A stretch of DNA of 64,000 nucleotides. Source: Plotosus lineatus (lineage: Eukaryota; Chordata; Actinopteri; Siluriformes; Plotosidae). The stretch's first letter is position 1. Each line of letters starts with the position of its first letter. The notes below the pieces were generated by a model. It ran no database searches. It saw only the letters and a program-made list of their open reading frames with translations, and was not told the origin of the DNA. The translations under genes and the position numbers were made by a program. Positions 43,810-55,190 of the stretch are shown here, piece after piece. The stretch lies in the NCBI GenBank assembly GCA_024760905.1, contig CM045729.1:79134050-79198049 (forward strand), written 5' to 3'.

Positions 43810-44565
43810 TCTATGAAACCAGTATGATTAAGCAGTATGATGTTTAACATGAGTATGTAATGAAAATATTGCATTCCAGCATGAGAACCTCATTCCATCT
43901 GTGAAACATGGTCATGATGGCGAAGATGACATGGTTTGGAACTGTTTTGCTAAATCTGGAGCAGGACATTTTGTTGTAAATGACAGAACAATGAATTCTG
44001 AACGATAACAGCAAATTATTTAAAAAAGGTCAGGACATCCATCTGGGAACTGAATCTCATTAGAAAGTGGGTCATGTAGCAAAATAAAAACCCTACGATA
44101 TCCACCATCACACCAAAGAACAGTTAAAGGAGAATAAATGTAATGTTTTGGAAATGGTTAAGACAAAGTCCCACCCATAATGCGACAGAAATGTTGTGTG
44201 ACCACTTCATGTGATAAAACCAACAACATCCCGAACTTGAAGCTGTTTGAGATGCTTTTAACGAAGTGGATGAGCAGCGATTTTAAACACTTTCAGTATT
44301 CCAAACATTTAGGTACAGTTTTTGCTGCATAATCAAGTTTAAAAGCAAAACTTTACATAATTTTGCCAGTCACAAATATGTGATACTGGATCAATTTCCT
44401 CACTACATCAATGTCCAAATGTAATATTTTTTGTCTCATTTGTTGAACTGGGTTTTCTTCATCCAATTTTAGAACTTCGGTAAAAAGATTATATTCTTAA
44501 TCACATTTATGCAAAAATAGAGAACATTCTAAAGAGTCCATACATTTTCAAGCACCACTGTGCGT
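43810..44565 (+). mobile_element. Tc1-like transposon relic
   Basis: The plus-strand text at about 43878-44010 can be read as NLIPSVKHGHDGEDDMVWNC and FAKSGAGHFVVNDRTMNS, matching the middle of Tc1-like transposases. Later 'catcccgaacttgaagctgtt' corresponds to the region after the DxxPKH-type motif. The right terminus 'ttttcaagcaccactgtg' is a fish Tc1 terminal repeat in reverse. Heavily mutated and cut by a microsatellite. Confidence 0.7.
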
Positions 44566-44572
44566 GTGTGTC

Positions 44573-44640
<68 letters not shown>
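44566..44640. repeat. (TG)n(TA)n microsatellite
   Basis: Compound simple repeat directly on the Tc1 terminus. Confidence 0.96.
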
Positions 44641-44645
<5 letters not shown>

Positions 44646-45147
44646 CAGGTGGGGTTGAAATACAATTGTGTTCAAAATCATAGCAGTGTATTTCAAAAAA
44701 AGTGAATAAACGTCAAAATACTGAAAAATCACTTTTTTTTCCATACACACAACTAACTGCATTGGGAACATGACATCTACAGTATTCCAAATCAAAACAT
44801 GAAGAACAATATACCAAATTTGTGCTATTCCTTTAAATAAATTGAAGAAAAGTGAATCTTACACTGTTCAAAAACTATTAACTGTATAAACTGAAAAATG
44901 TAAAGTTTTCTTTTTCCTTTGAATCTCTGAATTAATACAGTATTTCTTTGTGTAACCACTCTTTGAGGACTGCTGCACATCTGTGTTTTATGGAGTCAAT
45001 CAACATCTGGTACCCATGAACAGGTGTTCCAGCCCAGAATGACTGAACTACATTCCACAGTTCTTCTCTATTTCCTGGTCTCAGAAACTGCATTTTTTGT
45101 GCCACCCAACAAATTTTCTATTGGATTAAGATCCAAGATTCAAGAGT

Positions 45148-45735
45148 TCAGTCCATAGTTCAGTTCAGTTCATTTTCTGTAACCGCTTATTCCTAATTAG
45201 GGTCGCAGGAAGGCTGGCGCCCATCCCAGCCGACTCCGGGCGAGGGCAGAGTACACCATGGACAGCTCGCCAGGCCATCGCAGGGCGGAAACATGCTGAC
45301 GGCTTTGCAGTTACTCCTGTCCAAAGTCAGCAATGGTTCTTTTACATGAACCTCTCACCGTAGACAGTGAGAGACATGGCCGGTCTTTGATAATCCAGTT
45401 AGCTGCAGTGGGGGCGGGGGGGGGGATGGGGGCAGTGACAACCTTGTGAAGAGTGGGACTCGAACCCCCAACCTTTGGATCAGTGATCCAATGCCCTTTG
45501 GACCGGGGATTTAACTTACCGTAAGACTTTAAAATTTGGTAGTTGTTGCTTCCTGCTTGGTGTCAGCATCAAAGGATAGAACAACACAATAACTGGCGCC
45601 GCACAGTGGCGACAGGTGCCTGGAGCACAAAAAAAACACCAAAGAGCGCTTTGAGCATAATATTCAGTATGGATAAAGCGCTATATAAATCTACTACAAT
45701 ACAATACAATTTACCACTAGGCCACCACTGCCCCT
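45148..45735 (-). mobile_element. SINE-A, tail type 2, with 12 bp TSD, split by SINE-B
   Basis: Flanked by the perfect duplication AGATTCAAGAGT (45136-45147 and 45736-45747). The left end has the tail 'ctgtaaccgcttattcctaa', then the body, and the head is interrupted at about 45503-45713 by SINE-B before finishing 'ccaccactgcccct'. The TSD proves insertion into the LINE terminus. Confidence 0.92.
45503..45713 (+). mobile_element. SINE-B, full length, nested in SINE-A
   Basis: Begins 'ggaccggggatttaactta' (decayed tRNA-like head), continues with 'tagttgttgcttcctgcttg' and 'ccgcacagtggcgacagg', and ends 'ggataaagcgctatataaat' with a (CAATA)n-type tail. It shows the complete 3' end of the family whose 5' part is at 34903. 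Confidence 0.85.
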
Positions 45736-46135
45736 AGATTCAAGAGTCTCTGTCATTTTGTTCACACATAACCAAGTTTCGTACAAGAATTAAAAGGTGT
45801 AAACAAGTTAAAAATGAGTAAACGAGACAATAAACTGCAATTAATGCTGTCAAGAGCAGAATATAAACACAAATAATTATGTACAATAAAGTTGAAATAA
45901 AAATATAAAATATAAATGTAAACTCAGTACTGATGAATGAGAACTGAACACTGAGCTGTACAATATGTACATTGAGGCATTGTGGAATGGATAAATAAAT
46001 AACTAAATAAATAGTAGCAGCAAGGTGTATAGACTAGAATATAAACAAGGGAAAGTGCGGTGCGGCAGTGCAAATACAGTCGTAATGTTTGTGGTACTGA
46101 TGTCTCTGTTGGAGTGTGTGTGAGTGAAAGTGTCA

Positions 46136-46169
<34 letters not shown>

Positions 46170-46189
46170 TTGTTGGGGATGGAGGGGTG

Positions 46190-46557
46190 ATTGCTTGCAC
46201 CACTCTGGGGTAAAGGCTGTTTTTGAGTCTGGTTGTGCAGGTCTTGATGTTTCTGTATCGCTCTCCCAAAGGAAATGGTATAAACAGTCCATTTCTTTGC
46301 TGTGTGGGATCCATCGCAATGCAGCTGACGTTCTGGACCCAGACAGCATTGTTTCTAGATCTGGTTGACAGCAGCCCATGATCCCCTGTGCAGTTCTCAC
46401 CACCCGGGGCAAGTCGTTTCTCTCCTTAGCAGTTCAATTGCCATACCACACTGTTGCACTGAGACAGAGAATAATTTCTATTATAGTGCTGTAGAAGTTC
46501 TTGAGCAGCTCAGAGGAAAGTCTAGTACATTTCAGCTTCCTGAGGAAGAAATTCCTG
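46190..46557 (-). pseudogene. LINE reverse transcriptase C-terminal remnant
   Basis: The minus strand reads FLRKLKCTRLSSELLKNFYS near 46550-46490, then PRVVRTAQGIMGC, and finally PLGERYRNIKTCTTRLKNSL with YPRVVQAI near 46280-46190. This order and the 'GxRYRxIKTxTTRxKNSxYP' motif mark the end of CR1/L2-group ORF2 proteins. Frame changes separate the pieces. Confidence 0.75.
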
Positions 46558-46564
46558 GGTTTTG

Positions 46565-47089
46565 GTCCGGGGATTGGGCCGGCTACTCCATAACATCAAT
46601 CTTGTTGGTCTGGAACCAAGACGTTGCTCGTTCACTGATGTGTTTAGGGTCGTCGTCTTGTTGGAACACCTATTTCACGAGCATTTCCTCTTCAGCACAA
46701 GGCAGAACGACCTCTTCAAATATTCTGATGTATTCAAATTGATCCATAATCCCTGGGATGTGTTAAATAGGTCCGACACCTTAGTATGAGAAACATCACC
46801 ATATCATCATGCTTACACCACCATGCTTCACAGTCTTCACTGTGTACCGTGGCTGAAATTCAGTGCTTGGGGCTCGTCTGACAAACTGTCTCCGGCCACT
46901 ACGCCCAAAAAGAATAATCTTACTTTCATCATTCCACAGCATGCTGCTCCGTTTCTCTTTAGACCAGTCAATGTGCTCTCTGGTAAATTGTAACCTCTTC
47001 AGCATATCTTTTTTTTTCATCAGTGGGACTTTGCGGGCGCTTCTTGCTTCTTCCACATCTTTCAGGTTTTGGTCACCATTTAAAAGCAT
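46565..47089 (-). pseudogene. Tc1-like transposase remnant
   Basis: The frame 47089-46796 reads KVPLMKKKDMLKRLQFTREH, IDWSKEKRSSMLWNDESKII (with the first catalytic aspartate in WNDESK), LFGRSGRRQFVRRAPSTEF and VKTVKHGGVSMMIW. This is the central DDE region of a Tc1-type transposase. The downstream catalytic residues lie left of 46796 in other frames and are lost at the LINE insertion. Confidence 0.85.
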
Positions 47090-47498
47090 TTGTGATCATT
47101 TTATCTGAGACAAATGCACGAAAACCAGCAGGTACAACATTTGCTGCCTTTTTCCTTAAATAGAGAATTTTCACCTGTTTGTCCAAGCATGAATGACATC
47201 ACTAATTGAACTCCACACTGGTATTATTTTTAACACGCCCGTTTTAATTAGTGATTCAATTACACAGAATCACCAGCATGCATGTCATGAGTGTAGGGTG
47301 TGTTGGATTCCATTACTCTACTACACCTGCTCGTAAATTATTTGCCATGAAGAAATATCATTTCTATCAAAAACGCTGATTGATCAGGTTAGCGATGTCT
47401 GACCGTTATTTTGAACGCAACAGTAGATCTCAAAATACCATGAAGCAATTTTGAAAAAATAAAGGTGTGTTGACACTGAAAAGCAAAAATATTATTCA

Positions 47499-49407
47499 CA
47501 GTGAGTCGTCGACTTACGACCTATGCGAGTTACGTCTGTTCGACTTTACGACTGCAAAAGTCGTGAAGCATGATTCATGACAGTGCAGTGCGAGTGTTGC
47601 GTAAGACAGTTGTTTGCGCTTCTGGCAGCGCCGGCATCTTAAAAGGCCAATCAGTAGATGATGCAGCTTCACTTTCTAACTGCTTTCCAACTGCTCAGAG
47701 CGGCGTTAACAGTAGTACAGTACATACATGCTACTTAGTCCTTCAACCCCTACCTCGAGATGGCAACTAAAAGAAAAGCCGATGTTTCTGTTCCGAAGCC
47801 TGCCAAGAGAGAGAGAAAGGTTATTGATCTCAACATGAAGATGAAGGTGATCAAGATGTCGAAAGGAGGAAAGAAAGTAAACACGATTGCATGTGAACTT
47901 CAATTATCACACTCTACCGTGTCCACGATTTTAAAGGGTAAAGAACGGATCCGTGAAGCTGTGAAAGGATCAGCACCTATGAGATCCATGATAGTAACAA
48001 AACAACGGACTGGACCCAGCCATGAGATGGAGAAATTGTTAAGTATTTGGATGGAAAGTCAAATACAAAAACGAACACCCTTAAGCCGTTTTACAGTGCA
48101 GTCGAAGTCTTTAAGTATTTTTGAAACTTTGAAACAGCGCGCCGGAGACAACTACAATCAAGAATTTACAACTAGTACTGGTTGGTTCAAGAGATTTAAG
48201 AAGAGATTCCAATTTCATAGTGTTAGAGTCACTGGGGAAGCAGCTAAGCTAGTGCAGATGAGGAAGGAACGAAGAAATTCACTGAAAGTTTGAACAAAAT
48301 TATTAAGAAGGATACCAAGCAGAGCAAATTTTTAACGTGGATGAGACAGGACTTTTTTGGAAACGAATGCAGAACGAAGTTATATTCATAAGGAAGCAAG
48401 AACCATGCCTGGATTTAAAGCTTTTAAGGATAGGCTAACATTGCTGCTTGGTGGGAACATTGCTGGATTTAAATTTAAACCATTTTTAATTTATCATTCA
48501 GAAATCCTACGAGCCTTCAAGAATATTAATAGGCACACATTACCAGTACATTTTCCTTCAAAAAAGAAGGCATGGATGACACAAGCACTCTTTGAAGACT
48601 GATTTAGTAACTTTTTCATCCCTCAAGTTCGGGAACATTGTTTGGAACAGAACATTCCTTTCAAGATTTCATTGATTTTGGATAATGCACCAGGGCATCC
48701 ACCGCATTTAGCTGATGATCTGCATCCAGATGTAAAAGTGGTATTTTTGCCTCCAAACACCATGCCACTCCTCCAGCCTATGGATCAAGGTTCAGTTGCT
48801 GTTTTCAAAGCAAATTCCCTCAAGACCACGTTTGCCCAAGCTGTAGCTACTTCAGATGCCGACCCAGACTTATCCCTGCGAGATTTTTGGAGAAATTATA
48901 ACCTTCTTCATGCTATCAAGAATATCGCGATAGGATGGGAAGCTGTAACGAAGAAATGTATGAATGGTGTCTGGAAGAAGTGTTTAAAACGTTATGTAAA
49001 TACTTTTGATGGCTTGAGATGATTTGTGAGAAAATCGTCAAACTGGCTAAAGATCTTTCTTTGGAATGTAAAATGGAAGAAGTTGGGGAGTTGCTGGACC
49101 AAGAATCTGAAGAGCTGACAAATGAAGAGCTAATTGCTTTGGAAGAATAAAAAAATCGTAGAAGAAGAACGGAGGATTGCAGCGTAGCAAGTAGAAGAAG
49201 ATGATGAGCCACAACGAATGTTCACGACGAGAGGTTTAGCTGAAGGTTTATCACAGCTAAATAAACTTCTTGCCCATTTTGAAGCAATGGACCCAAACTT
49301 CGAGCGGTTTGCAAGAATTGAACGAATGATACTCGATGCTTTTCGGCCGTATCGTGAAATCTATGATGAGAAGAAGAAACGGACTATTCAGACAACTATA
49401 AGCATGT

Positions 49408-49446
<39 letters not shown>

Positions 49447-49915
49447 CTCCGGCTACCCCCAGCTCCCATGTTGACGACAATCAACAGCCTGGCACCAGCT
49501 ATGATGATGACGATCCAGACGACCCACAGCCAAGCACAAGCAGCAAAAAAATTTTTTTTTTTACTGTATCTGTTTTCAAAATGTAAAATGTTCTTTTTTT
49601 CTATTTCACTGTACAGAATTGTATTTTTCATATGTACTGTACATGTTTGGTAAACAAATCAATTAAAATATGCAATGTTTTGACTTATACCTAAAAAGAA
49701 TAAAAATACAGTATACTGTACCTAAAAAAATATAAAGTAGTCGAAAAAATTAATGAATAAAAAGATTAGAAAAGAAACAAAATAGCTCTAAGATGATAAA
49801 GCATGTAAAACTTTATTATACGGGACCATATCCACAACATGGATCGACATACGACCAGATCGATTTACGACCGATCTGTCGGAACCGAATGCGGTCGTAA
49901 GTCGACGACTCACTG
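47499..49915 (+). mobile_element. Tigger/pogo transposon, near full length
   Basis: The termini are near-perfect inverted repeats: left 'cagtgagtcgtcgacttacg', right ending 'cgtaagtcgacgactcactg'. TA follows on the right (49916-49917), and CA replaces it on the left. Length 2417 bp. It sits in the last few dozen bases of the Tc1 element. A 33-base poly-A at 49411-49443 lies in the 3' coding part. Confidence 0.92.
47760..49590 (+). pseudogene. Tigger/pogo transposase, few lesions
   Basis: The first frame (47760-48293, 177 aa) contains the CENP-B-type HTH (VNTIACELQLSHSTVSTILK) and the second DNA-binding half (STGWFKRFKKRFQFHSVRVT). A stop and shift follow, and the first catalytic region reads NVDETGLFWKR in parts near 48335-48365. 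48642-49022 gives LILDNAPGHPPHLADDL (second aspartate), FLPPNTMPLLQPMDQGSVAV and LRDFWRNYNLLHAIKNI. The C-terminal part (49218-49586) is NFERFARIERMILDAFRPYR and a KKRTIQTTISMF motif. About four stops or shifts inactivate it, but the catalytic residues are recognisable. Confidence 0.86.
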
Positions 49916-49937
49916 TACTATGCTATTTTGGGTTGGA

Positions 49938-51278
49938 TTTAAATAAAGTCAAAATATATGTGCAGGATCAAGCACAACCTGATGTTATACCAATGATCAG
50001 TCTCAATTTAAAAGTGCTAGCTCCTCGTTACAGAATCCAGAGTCACCACTGATAACGTCTGTGATATTCTAAAAACAATTTAGTGAAAACCTAGGCCGTA
50101 CACTTAACACACATTTACTGAATATTAAAATCAGTGTGGAATCCATTCCAGTTTTAGAAGATAATACTGTTGTAATGGACCCAAACCACAGGAAGCCATG
50201 AAGAAAGAAAAAGCATATTTTATTCAAAGCTTCCAAATCTCATAGATAGATGTAGAAAATGGTTGAGGGGAGTTTGGGGCCTCTTGAAGAAAAAAAACAC
50301 TTCTGAGTTATTGGGTTGCTGGTTCCACGTATTAATGAAATAAACCATGAAATCTCTGACTATGGTTCATGGACCCCAACCTATGAAATACTGATATAGT
50401 ACATCAGGCAAGAAAAAAAACTTTTCCTGATCATAAACCAAGATAGACAGGGACAGTGGAGGCCAAGTTACTCCATAAATCCTTCTGTCCATCAACTATA
50501 CTGCTTGTCAGTCATGGTCCCAGGCGAAGCTGGAGCCAGTCTCAAATTACTTTGGCGGGTAACATCCTGAACGGGTCACCCAGCTATTCAAATGCTTACA
50601 AATATAATGCGTCCTACTCGCAGCTGTTTTCTTTCGGGAATGCCCCAAAGTTCATATGCTGTTTCCATATAATCACAGTGAGTTAAATTTTAATAATGTG
50701 CGCAGAGATCAAAGCAGTGCTTGAAGAACCAGACATGCATGAAGGGATAAAATACTGAAAACAGGAATATATCAAACAGAAATATAAAGCATGCCTGAGA
50801 AACAATGAAGATGCTGTTCAGGAGAAAAAAAACGAAAGCAGAATTCCAATTGAAACACATCTTCAGTCCATGGCATTAGATCACTTCTGACACGCAACTG
50901 AGCAGCAGCACATGAATCAAAGTGCTGATATATCTGACATTTTACGCGATGTACAAAATGCTTTACTGCTGCAACATTTACAATCGCCAACAAGAACAAG
51001 GGTAGGAAAGAGCATGGAGCTGGAAAACTGGCAAACAAAAACAGACAGATGGGGCAAAGAAACATCACCACAGCCTCTCTCTTCTCCCATGATCTGCTGC
51101 CTTGTGTTGAGAAAAGATAAACGATTTGGAACAGCACGGAACATATTCCCACAAGAAAACTGGCGACAATACCAAGACAACCAATGAGGAGTGTTGAAGC
51201 ATTGTATTCAGTATGTGACAGCAAGGAAAATGTGTAAGATCCTTATAGGAATACAAAACATTCCCAAGAATGGAGAGG

Positions 51279-51322
<44 letters not shown>

Positions 51323-51989
51323 GTGGGATAAGCCAATGGCAGGAGCCATTTGGACAGAAACAGGATCCTAGGGTCCAGTATAACCCGGATTGATTTTTCA
51401 CCTCCTTCTCCCCTTGCAGTGATTATGACTTGTTCTGTGCTACTGTTTGCCATTTTGCTGCAGAGCCTGCAGGAGAAACAATCCTTAAAATCAATGGCTC
51501 AGTGCTCCTGTTATCCTTCAGGGAAACAACTACATGATAAATACTATCTGTCCAGAACAGGATGAAGAGCAGTGTGAAGTAGATTTCAGGTCGTCCAACC
51601 AGGCAGCACTGAAGGTCTGCATCCTAGAAGGTAAAGATGGACGTGTGTGCAATTGTGTACTTGGGTGATTGTCACTCTCGCTCACAGCCACTATATGGTC
51701 TGCGGTGTCCCTTAACCTTCAACATCTTTGCCCACCAATTACCAGTGCTGTGCTTTGGAATGAGGATCGATTTCACCCCTCTCAGGGGTTCCTCTGTCTA
51801 AAGAGGTGAATTGGCCCACTGGGTTGGACACTCGCTTTCAAAATGTCAATGTTTTACACCCACATGAGCCACTCTGGGATTTCCTAACAACCACCCTGTG
51901 GCTGTCTGTACTCGACAGACATGATAGCATATCCACTTCAGTTGTAAATACATGGATGATGGTCACACAAGTCTTCGCACAGTACAATT
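49938..51989. other. Mostly unassigned intergenic DNA
   Basis: No transposon is clear over about 2 kb. A possible SINE-C remnant lies near 50510-50590 ('cctgaacgggtcacccagc'). A (GA)n tract is at about 51277-51318. Overlapping frames around 50770-51560 show no recognisable domain. Confidence 0.4.
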
Positions 51990-52192
51990 CCATAATATTG
52001 CCTCATACGGACTCAGCTTACATTTATAGCTTTTGGCCGACTCCCTTGGCCAGAGTGACTTACATTTATAATTTTTATGCAATTAAGCAATTGAGGTTTA
52101 AGGGCCCGACAGTGCAACTTGGGGTATTGGAGCTTGAACCTTTGACCTTCGGGTCATCGATTCACTGCCCTCATTATAAGCTTGACCTTATT
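51990..52192 (-). mobile_element. tRNA-headed fish SINE
   Basis: The left 3' part reads 'ttacatttatagcttttggc' and 'cagagtgacttacatttat'. The right part has 'attgaggtttaagggcccg' and the reverse B box 'ggagcttgaacctttgacc', ending 'gattcactgccct'. The same type is seen truncated at 3541-3682. Confidence 0.78.
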
Positions 52193-52294
52193 CCAAAAAA
52201 TCTGAATCCTTAGTGATTCTTCAATGGTGCCAAACGTTGATTGACTAAAGTATCAATTAAATAAAAATAAAGAGGGCACATTTAGCATTCTTTT

Positions 52295-52490
52295 TCCAAA
52301 ACACCTAATCCTACTAGTGTCATAGGGATGGAGTCTATCCCAGCAGACTGTAAGAGAGGGTGGGGTACAGCCTAAACAGCTTGCCAGACCGTCGCAGGGC
52401 AAACACACATACTCACAATCACTCACACACCAAGGGGCGATTTGAGACAGCGATTTATCCTAATATGCATGTGTAGGGCTGTGGGAGGAA
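52295..52490 (-). mobile_element. SINE-C fragment
   Basis: Tail 'cacctaatcctactagtgtc', block 'gccagaccgtcgcagggc' and core up to 'tgtgggaggaaactgg'. The head is missing because the Rex1-like LINE begins here. Confidence 0.78.
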
Positions 52491-53370
52491 ACTGGCGTCG
52501 TCTTTTCATCAACTACCTCACTGACCGTCCACAGTACGTGCGGCTGCGCAACTGTGAGTCAAAGGTGGTAGTCTGCAGCACGGGGCACCCCAGGGAACCG
52601 TCGTCTCACATTTCCTCTTCACCATCTACATCTCAGACTTCACCTACAGCATGGACAGCTGCCACCTCCAGAAGTTCTCTGACGACTCCGCCATCCCGGG
52701 CCGTGTGTCAGAGGGGAACGAGCTGGAGTACCGGTCGATCATCGTCGACTTTGTGGACTGGTGTGAGCGCAACCACCTATGCTTGAACACTAGTAAGACG
52801 AAGGAGATGGTGGTCGACTTTCGGAGAAGGACACCAACATACTCACTGGTGAACATCCAGGGACAGGACATTGAGACAGTGGACAGTTTCAAGTACCTGG
52901 GTGTCCACCTCAACAATAAACTGGACTGGTCCCACAACACTAACGCCCTGTACAAGAAGGGCCAGAGTCGCCTTCACCTTCTGAGGAGACTTAAGTCCTT
53001 CGGAGTGTGCAGACCTCTGCTCAGGACATTTTATGACTCTGTGGTAGCCTCTGTAATCCTCTACGCTGCTGTCTGCTGGGCCCCGGGCAGCACAGAGCGG
53101 GACAGAAAGAAGCTGAACAAGCTGGTCAGGAGGGCCAGCTCTGTCCTGGGCTGCCCACTGGACTCTGTGGAGGATGTGGGTGAGAGGAGGATGGTAGCCA
53201 AGCTCACATCCATCATGGACAACAGCTCTCACCCACTGCATCTGACTGTAGAGGAGCTGAGCAGCTCCTTCAGTGGATGACTGAGACATCCTAAGTGCAG
53301 GAAGGAGCGCTATCGCAGGTCTTTCATCCCCACCGCTGTCAGGCTGTACAACTTTGTAACTGTCTGTGAA
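52491..53370 (+). pseudogene. Rex1-like reverse transcriptase C-terminal half
   Basis: The frame 52651-53280 reads CHLQKFSDDSAIPGRVSEGN (SDD-type active site at its start), NHLCLNTSKTKEMVVDFRRR, YLGVHLNNKLDWSHNTNALY, SVLGCPLDSVEDVGERRMVA and ends at ELSSSFSG with a TGA at 53278. The copy at 40766 has an arginine codon there and continues with RLRHPQCRRERYRRSF. Upstream frames (52491-52650) carry INYLTDRPQYVRLRNCESKV. Confidence 0.85.
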
Positions 53371-53487
53371 GTAACCGGTTCTGTGCAATAAAAAACCCGT
53401 GCAATTTAATCAACCACATCTACCCCACTGACTGTGAACCATATCGATCCATCTACTCTGCCCTCAAGATACATGTATATTTGTATA

Positions 53488-54557
53488 CAGACACTCCCCG
53501 ACTTACGTTTTTAATTGGTTCCGGATGGCCGAACGCAAGTTGAAAGTGAATGTAAGTTGTTACAGTGACGTATGACATGTGATGCTCATACTGTACTATA
53601 CATCCATAAATACCATTACCGTGTCTCATAAACACCCCTAAATCAATTATTATAAACATAACATTGTAAAATAATATCAAATATATCAAATAATATCAAC
53701 ATTAATTTCAAATAAATTAAATTCAAGCAAAATAATTTCAAATCGATACATTTTAATCAAATATAACCTTTAACATTCTCTACGATGCGATCTTTCTGCT
53801 TGTAAATGGTTCTGATAGTCGACGGATGGTCATATGACATGAAGCGGAGCTGAATCACATGACATGAAGCTGCGCCGACTCACTTTACATAAAGTTTAAA
53901 ACAGCCAATCAACGCTTACAATATGTGAGGCGTTCAATACCGAAAGTAGTGCACTTGCTGAAAGTAGTTTACTTGCTTGAAACAAAGTGCGGGTTATGTG
54001 GACTTCCGGCTTTCAAGTGAGCAAGGGCTTCATTGAACTCGTTTAGTACTCAGCCTGCACTGATGTGAATCACCAGCAGAGCAGAGAGTTCTCTCTTTCC
54101 TGGATTCTGGTTTTCATATTTTACAACTCTCTTAACTGCTTAACTGAGTATGCATGGTAGATTGTGCCGATCCGAGCAAATAGTTAATTCATCTCTGTGT
54201 ATGAGACTTGCACCCATGCTAGTAGGCTTACGCTTCTGACCAACCATATTTGCTTTGGGTTACAAAAGTCCACAAAACAGTGTAAACACAAAGATCACAG
54301 AGACAACGTCTTAAAACAAGGGTAACATGCTATATAACTGATATATATAAAACGATATATATATGTATAACTGAACTGGGAAGGAGGGGAACGTTCAGTC
54401 TGTCGTTATAAACAATGGACGCAGCATCATTACGTCAGCATACTACATAGGTACGTCTAAACTCAACATTTGACTTTTGACATTTGACTTCAAAAAAAAA
54501 AAAAAAAATGAAAGTGAAAAAACGTAAAACGGATTAACGTAAGTTGGGGAGCGTCTG
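53488..54557. mobile_element. Tigger-type MITE inserted in the Rex1-like 3' UTR
   Basis: The left terminus 'cagacactccccgacttacg' and the right terminus, reverse-complemented, 'cagacgctccccaacttacg' are near-identical. TA lies on both sides (53486-53487 and 54558-54559). About 1.07 kb, AT-rich on the left, with no transposase frame. Poly-A near 54493-54509. Confidence 0.88.
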
Positions 54558-54857
54558 TATAGCCAGTCTACAAAGTTTTCATTGTATATTATTTATTTAT
54601 CTATTTATGTGGACTAAGGGAGTTAAAACAAAGGCACAGGAAGTTTGGGTGGAGACCGAGAAAAGTTGATGTTGAACAAAATAGTATATATATATATATA
54701 TTGTTTTTTGTTATTTTTATATTTTATTGCTCTGTTCTAATATTATGACTCAATGATGTTACACCTTTCTGAGCTATATTGCACCCCCTACTGATGATAC
54801 TTCGAGAGTAAATGTCTCCGTTGTGAGATCATTAAAGCTGTATCTATTCATCTATCT

Positions 54858-55088
54858 ATTTTCCTTTTCTCAGGGATCGCCACAGCAAATCATCGCATGT
54901 TTGATTTGGTATTGGTTTTTACGTCGGATGCCCTTCCAGACACAACCCTTTAGCAAGGGGAAGAAACACACTGATGGCTATGCAACTACTTTTGACGAAA
55001 GTCAGCAATGGTTCTTTTACATGAACCTCTCACCATAGACAGTGAGAGACATGGCCGGCCTTTGATAACCCAGTTAGCGGCACTGTGG
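54858..55088 (-). mobile_element. SINE-A, tail type 1, joined to SINE-C core
   Basis: Contains the RTE-derived end ('ttttctcagggatcgccaca'), the LINE-5'UTR-like block and the body up to 'ccagttagcggcactg'. Where the head should follow, the sequence changes to 'tgtgggaggaaactggagta', the core of SINE-C. This is a different fusion from the type 2 copies. Confidence 0.82.
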
Positions 55089-55190
55089 GAGGAAACTGGA
55101 GTACTCTGGGGAAAGCGTGGACATATACGCATCAAATTTAGACTACTCCTAAACTCCAGGAACAATCTAAATTTGATGCCACCTCACTAA

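Larger units (their letters stand above)
45129..46562 (-). mobile_element. CR1/L2-group LINE, 5'-truncated, inserted in the Tc1
   Basis: The 3' terminus is on the left, made of AGATTCAAGAG-type words (45136-45147, continued at 45736-45747 after a nested SINE), followed by 'ctctgtcattttgttc'. The 3' UTR includes a TG/GA tract near 46136-46168. The coding end is at about 46190-46555. Confidence 0.75.
44661..49937 (-). mobile_element. Tc1-like transposon, host of a five-element nest
   Basis: The left terminus 'caattgtgttcaaaatcata' follows TA at 44661. Tc1 sequence runs to about 45130, resumes at about 46565 ('ggtccggggattgggccgg') and runs to 47498. Its last bases lie beyond the Tigger at 49916-49937 ('ctatgctattttggg'). 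Joined, the Tc1 parts amount to roughly 1.4 kb, near the usual length for Tc1 elements. Confidence 0.82.
52491..54857 (+). mobile_element. Rex1/Babar-like LINE, 5'-truncated and split by a MITE
   Basis: RT coding sequence runs 52491-53340. The 3' UTR ('atctaccccactgactgtga') continues to 53487, then a Tigger-type MITE intervenes. After it the UTR resumes ('gccagtctacaaagtttt') and ends 'ttgcaccccctactgatgat', 'attaaagctgtatc' and (TATCT)-like words at about 54835-54857. That end matches the 3' end of the copy at 40400. Confidence 0.87.

Noticed and set aside
49411..49443. Retrogene poly-A tail
   Set aside because: The 33-base A run lies within the Tigger element between its transposase C-terminus pieces and before the right terminal repeat; it is an expanded tract, not a processed-transcript tail.
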